64,000 nucleotides of DNA from Cenococcum geophilum 1.58 (taxonomy: Eukaryota; Ascomycota; Dothideomycetes; Gloniales; Gloniaceae). The notes below the pieces were generated by a model. That model had not been told where the DNA came from, made no database searches, and saw only the letters and a program-made list of their open reading frames with translations. Below are positions 32,626 to 46,026 of the stretch, one piece after another. The stretch is from the NCBI GenBank assembly GCA_001692895.1, contig KV748205.1, positions 124,001 through 188,000 of the forward strand, written 5' to 3'. Made by a program: the position numbers and the translations under genes. How positions within the stretch are numbered: position 1 is the stretch's first letter; every line of letters begins with the position of its first letter.

Positions 32626-33690
32626 CTAGAGTTTTACTAGTATATTTCCCTAAAATAAAAGTGACCTTATTTTGTAGTCGACTGTATAGATTACGTGTTT
32701 AATTATACTATTGTATAAGTGCTTATATAGTAAGTAAGGTTTAAAATTAATACCCTAGGGTATTAATTTGTCTTAAAATCTACGGCTAAACTCCCCCTTT
32801 CTATTGTCCGCTTAAATCTATACAGCTTTAGTCCCAGTAAATCTCTCTGCCCTTATAATAATCTCTTTAATATACGGCAGTACCTCTTCGGTTTATAGGG
32901 TTTTAAGGGGAATAACCTAGGTATAGCGTATGGCGTCGTCTAGGGCTAGGAGGTAGTAGTTATAGCCTCTAATTAATATGCCGATTCGTCCCGTAGTGTT
33001 TAGGTATAGCCCTTAACTAGGTATCTTCTCGCGCTTAGTTAAATTCTTCCTTAGCTATTACCATATTCCCTACTTCCTCTACCTTAGAAGCACCTTAATC
33101 TTTCTTCTTAGCATTACTAAAGTGGAATTGTTTAAGCAGGGGATAGTCTTCCTGGTAGTGGCCTTTCTAATAGTATATTCTGCACTCGTCTTTCTCTAGT
33201 TACCTTGGCCCCTTACTTACTTAAGACGTCGAGCTATAATAAGATAAGGAATGATCGAATCTACTAGCACGGCCTCTACCCCTTATTCGACTTCGGTTTC
33301 CCCTTCTCCCCCTAGGTTTGTCTTTCTTCTCTTATATAAGTGCTGCATTTTATACCTATATAGGGCGGGCAGTCTTATACTCCTAAAGAAGGGTAATATA
33401 ACTCTTAAGGTCTCGTTTATCTTATAGATACTAGGTCTTCGCATTCTGCTATATAACATCGCTTCGTAGGGTTAAAAGGAGTTACTCTTTAATATTATTA
33501 TTAGTAAGTACTTAAGGTACTAAAGCTAGATTAATTTTAAATCGATTTAGTATCTAGATAAACTTAACAATTTATATCTTTATAGGGTTGAATATAGTGC
33601 TATAGAACTTTCTGCGAAGTCTAGAGATATAGACCTCGTTATTAACCTTATTAAACTTCTTCATTCCTTCCTATATTCCTTAAATATTAT

Positions 33691-33913
33691 TATTAGCGAC
33701 TTAGTCAATCGAGGCACGTATACAGCAAGAGGGACGCGNAAGCCTATATAATTAGTAGTCTATAAACAAGGATTTAAAGCTAGAGAAAGGAAAGGAGAAG
33801 AAGGGCAGCGTTGCTTAAAGTTTTATACAATCCTTAAGTTATATAAGCTTACGTAACTCTACATCTACCGTAACGTCTACTATAATCCACCATTTTCCAC
33901 TAGCGCCGTAATA
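33691..33913 (-). repeat. Gypsy-B left LTR (3' LTR in element sense)
   Basis: 223 bp, same length as its partner at 45472-45694. A purine tract abuts its inner edge. Confidence 0.9.
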
Positions 33914-36900
33914 TTACCCCCCCCTCCAAAAAAGCCTGCCCTTAGGCTTTATAGTCCATATTATACTTATAGGGCGTTTTTATCTTTATACTCTTCTGGT
34001 AGCTTATCGTCTTTATTATACCAGCATTCCATCTATTAATTTAAGTATTTTAGCGGTTTAGGTTTATTACGGTAACAGCTATAAAAGTCCTAAAGCTTAT
34101 AGGGGCTACCTATAAAATTCTATATAGGGTACTATGTAGGGTTTAGGTTATATCCTTTCTAACTAATACAATACTTTAGCGTTCCCCTTATAAGTTTATA
34201 GGCTAGTATTTCTTCAATTTCCTATTTATTGTCGCTATTAACTTAAATTAGTAGGGGCGGTTCATTCTTTTGTCTAGGTAGTAGGCTGTTTATAGCTTTC
34301 TGTAGCTTATCTAGCGAGAAGATAGGGTAGACCTTAATTAAATCTCGAAGCTTTACTTTATATAAGTTGCCTTTCTTCTTAAGGACCTTATATAGTCCTG
34401 CTATCTAATAGTCTAGCTTATAGCTAGGCCGTTCTATTTTTTAATTCTTTATTATAACTTAAACCTTATTGCCTACAGTAAAGTTAGGCTTACGCCTATG
34501 CTTATTTACCTACTATTTTATTCATTTTTAGGCCTTTTATAGGCCTTTTTTAGGTTTATATAGGCTACTTTCTAGGCTTCTTTTAAGCGTTTAGCGTAAT
34601 GCCGTGCTTCTTCATAAGATAGTTTTTCGCGTACGGTCTGTGGCCCTTCTGGTCTTTCCCAGTTAAAGCTTATATAGGGTAAATACCCTATTTTTAGCTA
34701 AATAGGTGCAAATCCTGTAGAGTTAGAGGGTAGGGTAGCCTGAGTATAGTTTATTAGAGGTAGCAGTTTGGCCTAATTATCCTAAAGTAGTTAATAAAGG
34801 GTTGGAGTCTCTGGTCTAAATACTGGTTTATAATCTCCGTCTAGCTATCTATCTAGGGGTAATATGCCGTAGAAAGCTTTAGCCTAATGCCTAGGATTTA
34901 GGTAAACTCGTTCTAAAAGGCTAATATAAACTACGGCCTATAGTTAGACATAATAGTATCTAGTAGTCTGTAAATTTAGTAGATATAGTAGATATACAGT
35001 TAGGCCGCCTCTTTAGCGTTAATATTCTTATAATAGGGAATTAAGAATAGGCGCTTGCTAAAACGGTTAACTAAAATTATAACTATATTGTATCCGTTAC
35101 GGTTTATAGGTAGCTTATAAAAATCTATAGAGATATACTACTAGGGGCGTTCTAGTATTGGGAGTGGTTTTAATAGTCCTAGGGTCTTATCTTATAGAAT
35201 TATAAGCCTATGGCAGTCGTTACAGTTTCGTACATAGCGATTAATATCTATAACTATTCTAGGCCAGTAGTAATGGTCGCCGATAATCTTATAGGTTTTA
35301 TTTTTTCTAGGGTAGGCCGTAGAGACCTAAGTATATGCTTTAATAATAAGCTAAGTCCGTAAATTCTGTTCCTCTGCCACCACTAGCCGTTTTTAGTGCT
35401 TAAGTAGTCCGTTTTTAAGGGTTCATAGGCTAGTAACGTCCTTTGCCTTTTCGCGGTACTCCTATATCGAAGGGGCCGTACGGTTCGCTTATAGTAGCTT
35501 ATTAATAGGGCATATCTTAACCTTTATAGGGTCCGTATTTAGTCCTACCTATATTTTAGAGTTAAGGTGCTCTAGTTATAGCAGCGTCTAAGTCTATAAT
35601 ATAATCTTTACGGCTATCTAGTTATCTAGGTCTTGCTTACGCCTTATAAAGGCATCTGCTTAATTAGTTGCGCCTAGCTTATATATAATTAGGAAGTTAA
35701 ACTAAGATAGAATATCCGCCTAGCGTGCCTACCGGGCCGTAAGGGCTTTAGTTGTTATAAAGTATTCCAAGGCCTTATAATCTAAGACTACCTAAATAGG
35801 TTTAGGGGTCCCCTCTAGCTATACACGCCAGTGCTAAAGGCTGGAAATAATGGCTAGCATCTCTTTATTATAGATATGGTAATTTAGCTCCGCATCTATT
35901 ATGGTCTTTAAATAGTATACAATAGGGTAATATTCTCTATTTAGCTGTTTCTAGGAATAAACAGCAGCTATTATACCATCTAAAGCATCCGTTTCTAATA
36001 TTAAGGGTCATTCTAGGTGGAAATAGGCTAGTAGCGAGGTAGAGACTAGCTGCTTTTTAAGTTCGTTAAAGGCCATTTTATATACATTATTAAAATAGAA
36101 AGGTTAGTTCTTTCTAGTAAGGCGGTTAAGGGGCCGAGCAATCCTGCCATAGTCTTTAATAAAGCATTAGTAGAAGTTATAAAAACCTAGGAATAACTAA
36201 ACCCCCTTTACGGTCCTTAGGGGTTCTCATTAATTAATTACGGCCGTTTTTTTAGGTCTGCCTTAATTCCGTCTATACTAATAATAAATCCTAGGTACTT
36301 AGTGCGCTTAATACTAAATTCTAACTTCCTAATATTAGCCTGGAGACTAGCTTCGCGAAGCTATTATAGGACTTTATAGACATACTCCTTATATTCTAGT
36401 TTATTCTTAGAGTAAATTATAATATTATCTAGGTAGGCTGTATAGAAGTCATTAAGGTAGTTAAAGAGTACGTTATTTATATACCGTTGGTATGTAGCCG
36501 GTCCATTAATTAGTCTAAAAGGTAGTACTTTATATTTATATAATCCGTAGCAGGTCCGAAATGTAGTAAGATCCTTAGATTTAAGGTTTATCCTAATCCG
36601 GTAAAAGGCCTAGTGGATATTAAGCTTTATAAAGATCCTAGCCTTACTTATATAGGCTAGTGTTTCTTTAAGTAAGGGTAGCGAATATCTGTCTTTACGG
36701 GTTATATAATTTAGTTTATAGTAGTTAATATAGAAATAGAGTCCACTATTAGGCTTTTTTGCAAAGAGAATGGGTAAGGTAAAGGGGATTTGGCTAGGTT
36801 TAATAAAGCCCTTATTAAGGTTGTTAATAAGGTACTACTTAGTGGCCTATAGCTTATCGGCAGATTACTAGCGGAGGGGGCTATAGCTGAGGGTGTTTTC

Positions 36901-39235
36901 TTTATCTGGCTTAATCTTAATCTTATAGTTGTATAGTTAGTAAGGCGGGAGCATATTAGATACTGCCTTAGAGAATACGTCCTTAAATTCCCGGTATTGG
37001 CGGAGTAGTTTCTATTCTACTAGCTCCTTATCTATAAGCTTACTTTCCCTACTAAACTAGTTATAGGCTAGGGCTTCCTTATCTTTAATTATTTAGTTAA
37101 TTTCGTATAAGCTAGTGGTAAAGGCAATAGTGTTAGGCCGTTTTAAGTTCTGGTAGAACCCTATAGCGCTAATATAGCAGATATTAACCGGTGGGAGGTT
37201 TAGAGGTTTCTTTACGGACGTTTTATAAACCGTATTTTGCGGTTAAGGGCTTACGGCCCTCCTTAGCTCTTGTTCCATCTTCCGTAAGTTATCTTTCTAG
37301 TTTATTTATTTAGTACGGCGTCTAATATTCCTTGCCGTTCTTTAGGGCTATATAGGGCCTAGTCTATCCGGCTTATTACTAGCTTCCTAGGTCCCTAATA
37401 TTGGCGGCATAACGTTAATAGTTTAGGAGCGTTGTAGAATACGGATCTGTTACGGATTAAGCTGTATATCTTTCTTAAATGCCTAGTCCCTACGTATAGT
37501 ATTAGCCTAATAAATGGTGTCTATTTATAGCCGTATAAGGTTTTCTATTATAATACTAATTTCCTTTATAAAAGACGGTATTAGGGGTAGGGTTTTGGGC
37601 TAGATAAGCCGTCTACTCCGTACTTCGAGCTGTAAGCCTAAATAGGCTAGCCATTTTCTTCCTAAGATTATATTATAGCTTCCTAAGTCTATAATAAGAA
37701 AGGGGACGTTATACTATCTTTACCCATTAACGCGGAGGTATATCTATAAGATAGTTGTAATAGGTAGCCCTATCTATCTATTATACCCGCAAATAAGAAT
37801 TAGTTTAGGCAGTTCTTTAAGGGGTGTATTTAAAAAGTTAGCCAGCTTTATAGTATACTAGGTGTTTATTAAGGTAAAGGTATTTACTCTAGAGTTAGCT
37901 AAGGCAGAGGTTAAAACTTAATATCTATTACGGAATAAAATATAAGGGATAGTGCAGCTTCTTTTACTAACTAGCCGACCTAGATTAATATATAACATGT
38001 TAATCCCTTTTAACCCTAGAGAGGAGTCTTTCTCTAAGGTTCCTCTTTTTTTAACTCTACCTCTACGCTGTCCTCCTAGATTAGTAGGACCTTATTCCCT
38101 TTTATATTTATTAGGCATTTAGCTATATAGTAACCCTTTTAACCGCATATAAAGTAAGCTCCTTAGTCGCTAAAGGCCTATCTATAGGGGTCGCTATATA
38201 AAGGCCGAGTATACGCTAAAGTTACGGTAGGACTAGCTGTACGGCTAGCTACTGGGTTAACGGTAGGCGGTACGGTCGGTGCTATAGGGGTTATAGATCT
38301 TACTAGGGCATTGCGGCCTATTTTTATAGTACTTATATTTTAGTTGGCGGAGCTTCTAGCCTTATACTGTTTAGCATATGCCTTAATTTAATAAAGGACC
38401 TAGTTAATTGCTAGGCATTAGTCTATAAGTTCCTTTAGTGTCTATATAGTAGTATAAACCAGTAGTATAGCGCGTTGTAGGTCTAGGGTAAGCTTATTAA
38501 AGACGTCTGGTATTAGATCTTCCTAGGGAATTTAGGCCTATTAGCTAGATATAAAAGCGGGTCTAGAAAACTAAGAAGGTTTTTATTATTTTTATTATTA
38601 GGCTTTTATAATTAAGACGGGCATTTTATACTTTAAAGGGGTCCTTATAAATAGAAGATAGGTAATTAATTATCTTTTCCTTAAAGAGGAAGGGGTTTAT
38701 TAAGTCCTAGGCGTATCGCGGACGTAGATACGTCTATATATTACTACTAGTGCGGCTAAAAATATATGCCATTTTAGCTTAGGTATTGGGAAAGTGGCCT
38801 ATATTAACTTTAAGCTTATCCTATAATTAAAGCTTCTAGTTATTAAATATAGGGTCGGTTCCATCTATAAGTAATAGGGGGTCTACGACCTTTGCGGACT
38901 GTAATGATGCTAATACTATACGTTAGGCTAGGGCCTTAAGGACTATAGCAAGTCTGTTCAATAAGTTAACACTAAATATAGGGGTGTCCCTAGCTTTAAG
39001 CAGCTCTTAAAGCCATTTAATTTCGGTATTAGCTGCTATAAGCTCCGCCTAAGGGTTTAAGATAGTAACTGTTTCTTTATCCGAGGTATTTAAGGGTTCT
39101 ATAGCTACTTTGCTAGCTACTGTATTTCTTAGCATAGTAGTAGGAGTATTAGGTAATTTTTAGTATTTGTTTATTTTTTCTAGGGGTTCTGGTCCGTATA
39201 TATCCTATTCTTAAGTTTCGCGTTCTATTTATATT

Positions 39236-39406
39236 TGTTGGTATATATGCTTTAATTAACGTGCACAAATATCACTATATTGCGATACGTATGCGGTGTT
39301 AGTTATTAGATAATTGCTTATTTTCTAATATAGTGTTAATAGTACATATACGCGTCTCGCGTAAATTACGTGCTCTATACACGTGATATAAATATATATA
39401 CTAACA
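39236..39406 (-). repeat. Copia-B left LTR (3' LTR in element sense)
   Basis: 171 bp, partner of 45175-45345. Both contain the palindromic block ACGTGATATAAATAT near one end and a CGCGTCTCGCG stretch. Confidence 0.92.
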
Positions 39407-39561
39407 CTAGAGCAACTCTAAAAAGAAACTAAATCGTGCTATTTCTGTTGTTTGTAGTATATACGTAATAACTAGCTCTTCCGTCCATAACACGCAATAG
39501 CTGTAACGGCGCTAGGGCTCGTTACATACTATATTCCGCCGACTTCTGCTATGCTACCAAA

Positions 39562-39785
39562 TTCTGCCAAATTCTGCTATATCGCTGAATTCTGCCAAAT
39601 TCTGCCGAGTTGCCGAATTCTGCCGAATTCTGCCGTATTGTTAAATTCTGCTAAATTCTACCGAGTTGCCGAATTCTGCCAAATTCTGCTATATTATTAA
39701 ATTCTGCCAAATTCTGCCGTGTTGTTAAATTCTGCCAAATTCTGCTATGTTGCTGGATTCTGCTAAATTCTGCTATGTTGCTGGC
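39562..39785 (-). repeat. 28-bp minisatellite, eight units, in Copia-B
   Basis: Eight consecutive units of exactly 28 bp. On the plus strand each begins TTCTGCCAAATTCTGC. Each unit holds the 10-11-bp sub-motif TTCTGCCAAA twice. It lies between the RNase H end and the 3' LTR. The sense-strand motif GGCAGAA..TTGGCAGAAT also occurs once at the matching place in Copia-C (57469-57496). Confidence 0.9.
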
Positions 39786-42700
39786 CCTAACTTCACTAGC
39801 GCCTTAGTAGCCCCCGTGTCTACCTTTAGTAACACTAAACTAAAGTTAAATCCGTTCGCTCAACCTACTCTACGGCCCGTAATTCGACTTAATTTGTGTT
39901 AATAAGTTGTAATAGTGCCGTATAAGGCTTACCCTTTGTTATAGCGTCCGTAGGGTTAGTATCTCTATTAATCTACTTGACTTTAGTAATCTATCTCCGC
40001 TTATAAGCTTGGCGGAGGTACATTATATTAATTATTAAGCGTTTCTCTTGCGTAGTTCCTAGTTGGATAAAACAGTTATATAAAGACTTTAAATCGGTAT
40101 AGAGAACAAGTGGTAGGTTAACCTATAAGATCTTATCTAGCGTAGATTTAATTGTAGTGCCTATATTAAAACTATATACTATACCGTACAATTCTAAGGC
40201 TAATATACTCCTAGTGACTTTTTTGCATTTAGTTAAGGACTAATGGACAATATTTGCCTTATTTAAGGCGTCCGCTAGTATAAGTACGTAGCTAATTTGC
40301 GAAGATAGGTCCTTATTATTGGCGAAGGAAGCGTCTATAAATACCAGGAGTTGTAAGGTGTTAATATCTAGCTTAATAAACTTTAAGCCTCTATTTGCGT
40401 TCTTAATCTGCCAACTTAATCGCTTATTAAGACTTTTTATGTTGTCTTTAACTGGGTTAATTACTTAGGCAGTAAAGGATAGATTAAATAAGGCCTCTGG
40501 TTAATAAATAGACGCAATATATACACCTCTAGCACGTTGGGCGATATACTAGTCTTTTAGTGTTAAAGTATAAGTAGCTCCTTTTAAGCCAGTACTTGTA
40601 GCCAGTTTAGTGCTAATTAGGCTAAGGTTTTTGTATTGCCGCTCTTAAGTAAGGGTGATTTTATCTAGAATAAGTTAAATAAGGCCACCATTGAATTTAA
40701 GGGGTATATTAACCGTAAGTTGCTCACGCTCCTTGGCTATAAACTTTGCCTTATGTAGCTTGTTCTACTCCGCCTCTATAAAGGTCTCGTCTGCTAAGAA
40801 TAGGGTGTTATCGGTCTATAGGCCTATAATGCCAAAGGGTTTATTACTTTAGAGAAGGCAAGGGTTGTACGTGGATTGGTCCATATGTAGCTACTATACA
40901 TAATGCGAATGGTAGGTCTTAAACTAGTAGTTACTGGCTTCTGGTACTCCGTATAGAGGCTTTAGTACCTTTAAAACCATATCCTTACCAATTCTAAGTT
41001 CGTTCTATAGTTCACGAGGTAGGCGCACATAGAATTCACGATTTAGGTTTATAGTGGACTGTATATAGGCTTGTAATATATCCCGCAGGTAAAGGCTATA
41101 TAGCCCTATGGCGGCTATATATAGAATAAGTCGCTAGCTGACTTGCTAAATGGTTAGTAATTAAGTTAATACAAGCTCTTTCTCCTGGTTGTTATACGCC
41201 TGTATAACTAGTTAAGACTTCTTAAAGGCCGTATTAGTACCTAGGTTCTTAATTTCGTCGATAAAGCGTAAGTTAAAGAGTTGTACACCTTAGGGTATAT
41301 TTGCGAGCTTTGTAATCTTAAATACTCCTTTCTTAAGTAGACCGGTGAGTTTCTTTTGCTAGGAGGCGCTAAATTGAGTGATATTATCTTGTAAGTAAGT
41401 TGTAATATCTGCTATAGCTATAAGCAGGGGGTACTTACGTGGGCGACCTCGGCCTCGTTTTAGTACTAGTTAAGGGGCAGCTTCCTAAAATAGAGGCGTA
41501 GGTTCGTTAATTCGCGTAGGTTCTACGTGCTCTACGGCGTCATGGATAGGAGGCTCCTCAGTTAGTTCTGGTCGTAGGTATGGTTTAATAACCGTAAATT
41601 AGAAAGATGTAGGTCTATTTAGTAACTTAACCGTATATATTTCTCCTTTAACCGTAAGTAGGTTATATAGTCCGTCCTAGTGTCTAGCTTAGCCCATATT
41701 TTCTTCTCTCTATACTAAAACGGGTAAGTTTAGTGGTAGGTCGTGTACCGCGTTAGTTTTAGGTCCGTTGCGCATATTTAGGGCGTCTGCGATTTAACGT
41801 TCAGCTCGTAGTTTCTGAATTTCTACCATGGCCTTCTTAATTGCGTTTACTCGCTGTATTACTAACGGTAATAGTGCATCTAATTTGACTATTTAAGGGT
41901 ATGCGCTGAATACTAATAGTATAGGGACTAATCTATCCAGGCTAGCGGTGTTATTGATAGCCTTAAACGCCATTTATAGTGCTATGTCTTTGTCAATATT
42001 AGGGATCTTAATGGTAATTATTTGATATACGCGTCGTAGCGGTCCGTAGTATTGTTCTACTATACTAATAGAGTTATAGGCTTCAACTGGAATTCCTTTT
42101 ATATTAATACCTATAGTACTTACGTACTATTTAAATTCCTTATTAATAAAGTTCTTGCTTATGTTATGTATAACTAGATCTAGTGGTCCTAGATATGTGT
42201 TAATCTAGCACATCCATAACACATCCTATGTATATTTGGCGCTTATATTCTATAACTACCTACTAGCTTAAAAGCGTATTCCCTTGTCGACTATATATAA
42301 TAACGGGCTTCCGCTAATATATATAATATTAACGATAATATAGTAGTTAAAATCAACGTTATTCTATAAGGTGAAGCGGAACCGTCCTAGTAACTTCCTG
42401 TGCTTTTAGCAATAGTGACAGTACTTAGTAAGATGTTTAAGAGTCTTCTTGTTAGTATTGTGGCTAGCTTAGTTTAGTACTTTCTGCAGCCTTTTAACTA
42501 ATGGGTGGCCAAACCGACGGTGTAATCATTGTAGTTCTGTGTCTATTAGGTAGCAAGGGTTTAAATTAAAGGATTCCAAAAGATAAGTTTGTAGAGAAGT
42601 GTTCTATATAAGGAAGGGGTGGCCAAACCGTTATACTACTAGCACTTCCTTAGTACGGGTAACGAGGATATTCTTGAGGTTATTGTAGTACACCTATAGC

Positions 42701-44812
42701 TTATCCATATCTGCCAGGCAGAGTAGGAATAATGTATCGGCTTAAACGATATAAAACTGTATCTCGCCTATCGGACTATTAATATATATAGTTCCGATTA
42801 AGAAAGCAGTACCTATTCCGAACTGTATATTAACTTAGCCCTTTATTAAGGTATCTAATTTTATAGATAAGTCCGCAGTTTATAGTGCCTGAAATTATCT
42901 ATAACCAGCTGTAGACTTTCTTAAAGCTCCTGTGTCTATTATAATGCCTATAAACACGGTTAAGGTATATTATAATTTAGTGTTAGCACTGTATATAAAA
43001 GGATTAGTGCTTAGAGCGGTTATAGCGGTTTCTGTTATATCTACCGCTGTTAGTAAGTAGGTAAAGGCTTTATTGGCCAGCTCTATACTTATAAGGGTTA
43101 CTTTATTAGGTGTAAGGTCTCTAAAGGTTATAAAGTAGGTAGTAGGAGGTTGCTTTGGCTCTTCTAAACTAAGTTTAGATCTAATGTCTGTGATAAGCGT
43201 TTTAAAGATCTCGTCGAAGTCCTCTAAATCCTTACTGTTATCTCCTTTGCAGTTAATAATATACTACTTAAAGCGTTCTTTAAAGCGGTTATCAAACCGT
43301 CCTTTAGTTTAATTGCTAAAGCGGCTTTTATATTCCTCCTTAGCCTTATTATATTCCTCCTCTATATATCTCTATAAACGGCAATCCTCTTTCTAGCAGA
43401 TATAGCAACATCCCTTAGATCTGCTGTTACTATTAGATTATCTGTATATTTGGTTACAGCTAAAATTTTAGTTATTTTGGTTGTGATTTCGGTTATAGTA
43501 GCGGCGATCCGTAAAGAAGGTAGTATATACTTCTTAGCTAGGGTGTTCCTTCTCCTATATAACAATTAAAGACTATAATTTGTTAATTAACTAAGACAAG
43601 TCTTCTCTAGGGTTTAAGACGGCAATTCTATAGGCAGGAACTCCCTAGCAAGCTATAACTAGTTTATTGATAAGAAATAGTGGTGTTTAAAATTTAGGGT
43701 TGATTCTATGCTGCTGCTTACACAGCTTGTTAATTAGTAGCTAAAGACACTAGTATATAGGCTTATTGGTATTCGCGTCGATAATACCTTATAGTGTAAT
43801 TACGTTCTATTCCGCAAGGTTCTTTCTATAAAACTTAGGTCCTTTAAAGAAGTTCCATATATAGGTGTATGCTTCTAGGTATGTTCTGGCTAAAAGAGTA
43901 CGGTTATAGTAATAATCTTATGCGAGTCCCTTTAGTATAGTAGGGAATGCAATTATATAATTGTCTAGTTGTAGGCTAGCTCTTCTACAAATATCTTTAA
44001 AGATAGTTAATTTAAAATTAAAGCTTTCGCTAACTCTATTGTATTTCTGGCTGTCTATATACATCTTTACCACTATAGTAGCCTCTTTACTATATAAGGC
44101 TGTTCCTCCTACTCCTAGGTCTAGTTGCTGCTGTAGGGTAGATTGCAATAGGGTATGCTGCTGTTGGCCAGGTTGCTAAGGGTTATACTAAAGGTAATAC
44201 TGCTATTAGGTAGCAGTTGGCGCAGTTTGCCGAGGTATAGGTATTATAGGGGTAGGTGTTATAGGGGTAGGTATCTATATTCCAGGCGGTGTTAAAGCTG
44301 TAGCTATAGGCTAAGCTAATTCCAGGCTAGTAGCTAAACCTATAGCCAGACCGTTGTGGGTGGGATTAAGTCAATCTTGTAAGCTTCCAGTGTTCAGCGG
44401 TCCCTTTATCTCATTAATAGCTGCTATAAGGTCCTCGTTCGTCCATTTGCGTTATTCTTCTTTTTAAATAATATTAAATAATATATTAGAGAGGGTAATT
44501 CTAGTATTATACTTAGTAACACACACTCCTCTTTTAAGTAGGTGTTTTTGCAGCTTAGCTCTAGTATCCAAACGCATCTTTCGAAAGTCTTCTAGGGTGA
44601 ACTCCTTGAATTCTTCTTAAAATATAGTCCACAGGGTATTGTCTAAGAAGTCCTTCTTCTCGTGTATATAAATCTTTGTTTCTACGAACTTCGCTAGTTT
44701 ATCCTTTATAGTCTCGCCCAAATTAATTCCGCCGCCGTATTTCCTGACCTTTACAGCCCATTCTTATTCCTCCGCTGATGCCATAGTTATAGGTGTAAGG
44801 GTAGGTGTAAGA

Positions 44813-44844
44813 GTTAAGGTTAAAGTTAAGGTTAGGGTTAAGGG
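44813..44844. repeat. Short interstitial telomere-like run in the Copia-B leader
   Basis: Five hexamers GTTAAG, GTTAAA, GTTAAG, GTTAGG, GTTAAG and a final GG, which read as degenerate TTAGGG repeats. They lie just upstream of the gag ATG (minus strand, 44784). Too short and internal to be a chromosome end. Confidence 0.7.
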
Positions 44845-45174
44845 TTGTATATACGTTCTCTATAGCCGTTGGGCCTGTAAAGTGTTCTTAGCAAGACTAC
44901 TATTCTCTCAGCGATCTGTTATATTGGCTGTAAGGCCAATATAAATTCTCTTAAGCTTAAGGGAGGTCGTAATCTTCTTTAAGTAAAGATATAATTCTCT
45001 AGGCGATCTGACGCGTTAGCTGATACGTGGTCTCGAGCTTTGAGGGTAATATAGCTTTCTCCTTTAACTAAAATAGAGTGATAACTCTGCGATCTAACGC
45101 GTTAGCAGTTAAGCTAATGTGTAGTTTTGAGCTTTGTTATTGCATATTTCCTAATCTATACGTCTACTAATCAG

Positions 45175-45345
45175 TGTTGGTATATATGCTTTAATCAACG
45201 TATACGAATATCACTGTATTGCGATACGTATGCGGTATTAGTTGTTGGATAATTGCTTGTTTTCTAATGCAGTGTTAATAGTATATATACGCGTCTCGCG
45301 TAGATCACGTGCTCTATACACGTGATATAAATATACATACTAACA
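45175..45345 (-). repeat. Copia-B right LTR (5' LTR in element sense)
   Basis: 171 bp, followed by the ATATT duplication copy at 45346-45350. Confidence 0.92.
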
Positions 45346-45471
45346 ATATTCCTTTAGTTCTAGTAATAGTCTTTAGGTTAAATTTTAAGGTTCTATTCTA
45401 ATTCTGTTTATAGTTTATAGATATATTTAAGTTCCTTCTTAGGAAGAAAGGTAGAGACGAGCTTTAGATAA

Positions 45472-45694
45472 TATTAGCAACTTAGTTAATTAAGGTATAT
45501 ATATAGCAAGAGGGACAAATAAGCCTATATAATTAGTAGTTTATAAATAAGGATCTAAAGCTAGAGAAAGAAAAGGAGAAGAAGGGCAGCGTTGCTTAAA
45601 GTTTTATATAATCCTTAAGTCATATAAGCTTACGTAACTCTACGTCTACTATAACGTCTACAATAATCTACCGTTTTCTACCAGCGCCGTAATA
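45472..45694 (-). repeat. Gypsy-B right LTR (5' LTR in element sense)
   Basis: 223 bp, followed by the ATTAT duplication copy, after which Copia-A gag resumes. Confidence 0.9.
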
Positions 45695-46026
45695 ATTATA
45701 CGCCTTTATTATTGCACGCATCTCTTCTTAACGGTCGTCTCCTATTAAATTATAGATAATCTTATTTACTTCCCCTCGTCTTCTTCTTCCGTTAGCTAAA
45801 TTAACTTAATTTAGGTCCTCTATACTAGTAATAAAATCCTAGCCCTCTAATATAATTAGGGCTGCCTTGTAGGTGCGCTCCTAGTCTACAAAGTTATCTC
45901 TATTAAAAATAACGATTTTACCTACCTTATAATCGTACGTAGGTATTATTAAGGTTAAGGTAGAGGAGGTTATTTTAGGGGGTTAATATTAAGTTAGGAG
46001 AGGTGTTAATACCTAGGCTTATAACC

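Larger units (their letters stand above)
39236..45345 (-). mobile_element. Copia-B: Ty1/Copia fossil, innermost layer of the nest
   Basis: LTRs of 171 bp at 39236-39406 and 45175-45345, with the duplication ATATT at 39231-39235 and 45346-45350. It is read on the minus strand. Gag starts near 44784, and its most open stretch is 43918-44148 (DICRRASLQLDNYIIAF). A CCHC-like motif lies near 43370-43410, integrase at about 41700-42600, RT at about 40000-41000 and RNase H to about 39800. A 28-bp minisatellite (39562-39785) sits before the 3' LTR. Structurally whole at 6110 bp but broken in coding capacity. The LTRs differ at about 15 of 171 sites, all transitions. It lies in the gag/leader end of Gypsy-B, so it is younger than Gypsy-B. 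Confidence 0.92.
33691..45694 (-). mobile_element. Gypsy-B: Ty3/Gypsy chromovirus fossil, split by Copia-B
   Basis: LTRs of 223 bp at 33691-33913 and 45472-45694, with the duplication ATTAT at 33686-33690 and 45695-45699. It is read on the minus strand. Gag starts near 39136, followed by protease near 37800-37950, RT at about 36200-37000 (a YLDD-type block near 36420), RNase H at about 35750-36150, integrase at about 34600-35500 and a chromodomain near 34130-34260. A purine-rich polypurine tract lies directly inside the left LTR at 33914-33926. Net length is about 5.9 kb without Copia-B. Extensively broken by RIP-type change. It is inserted in the gag region of Copia-A. One ambiguous base lies near 33739, inside the LTR. 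Confidence 0.92.

Noticed and set aside
44813-44844. Telomere or chromosome end
   Set aside because: Only five degenerate hexamers, inside a Copia element bounded by matching duplications.
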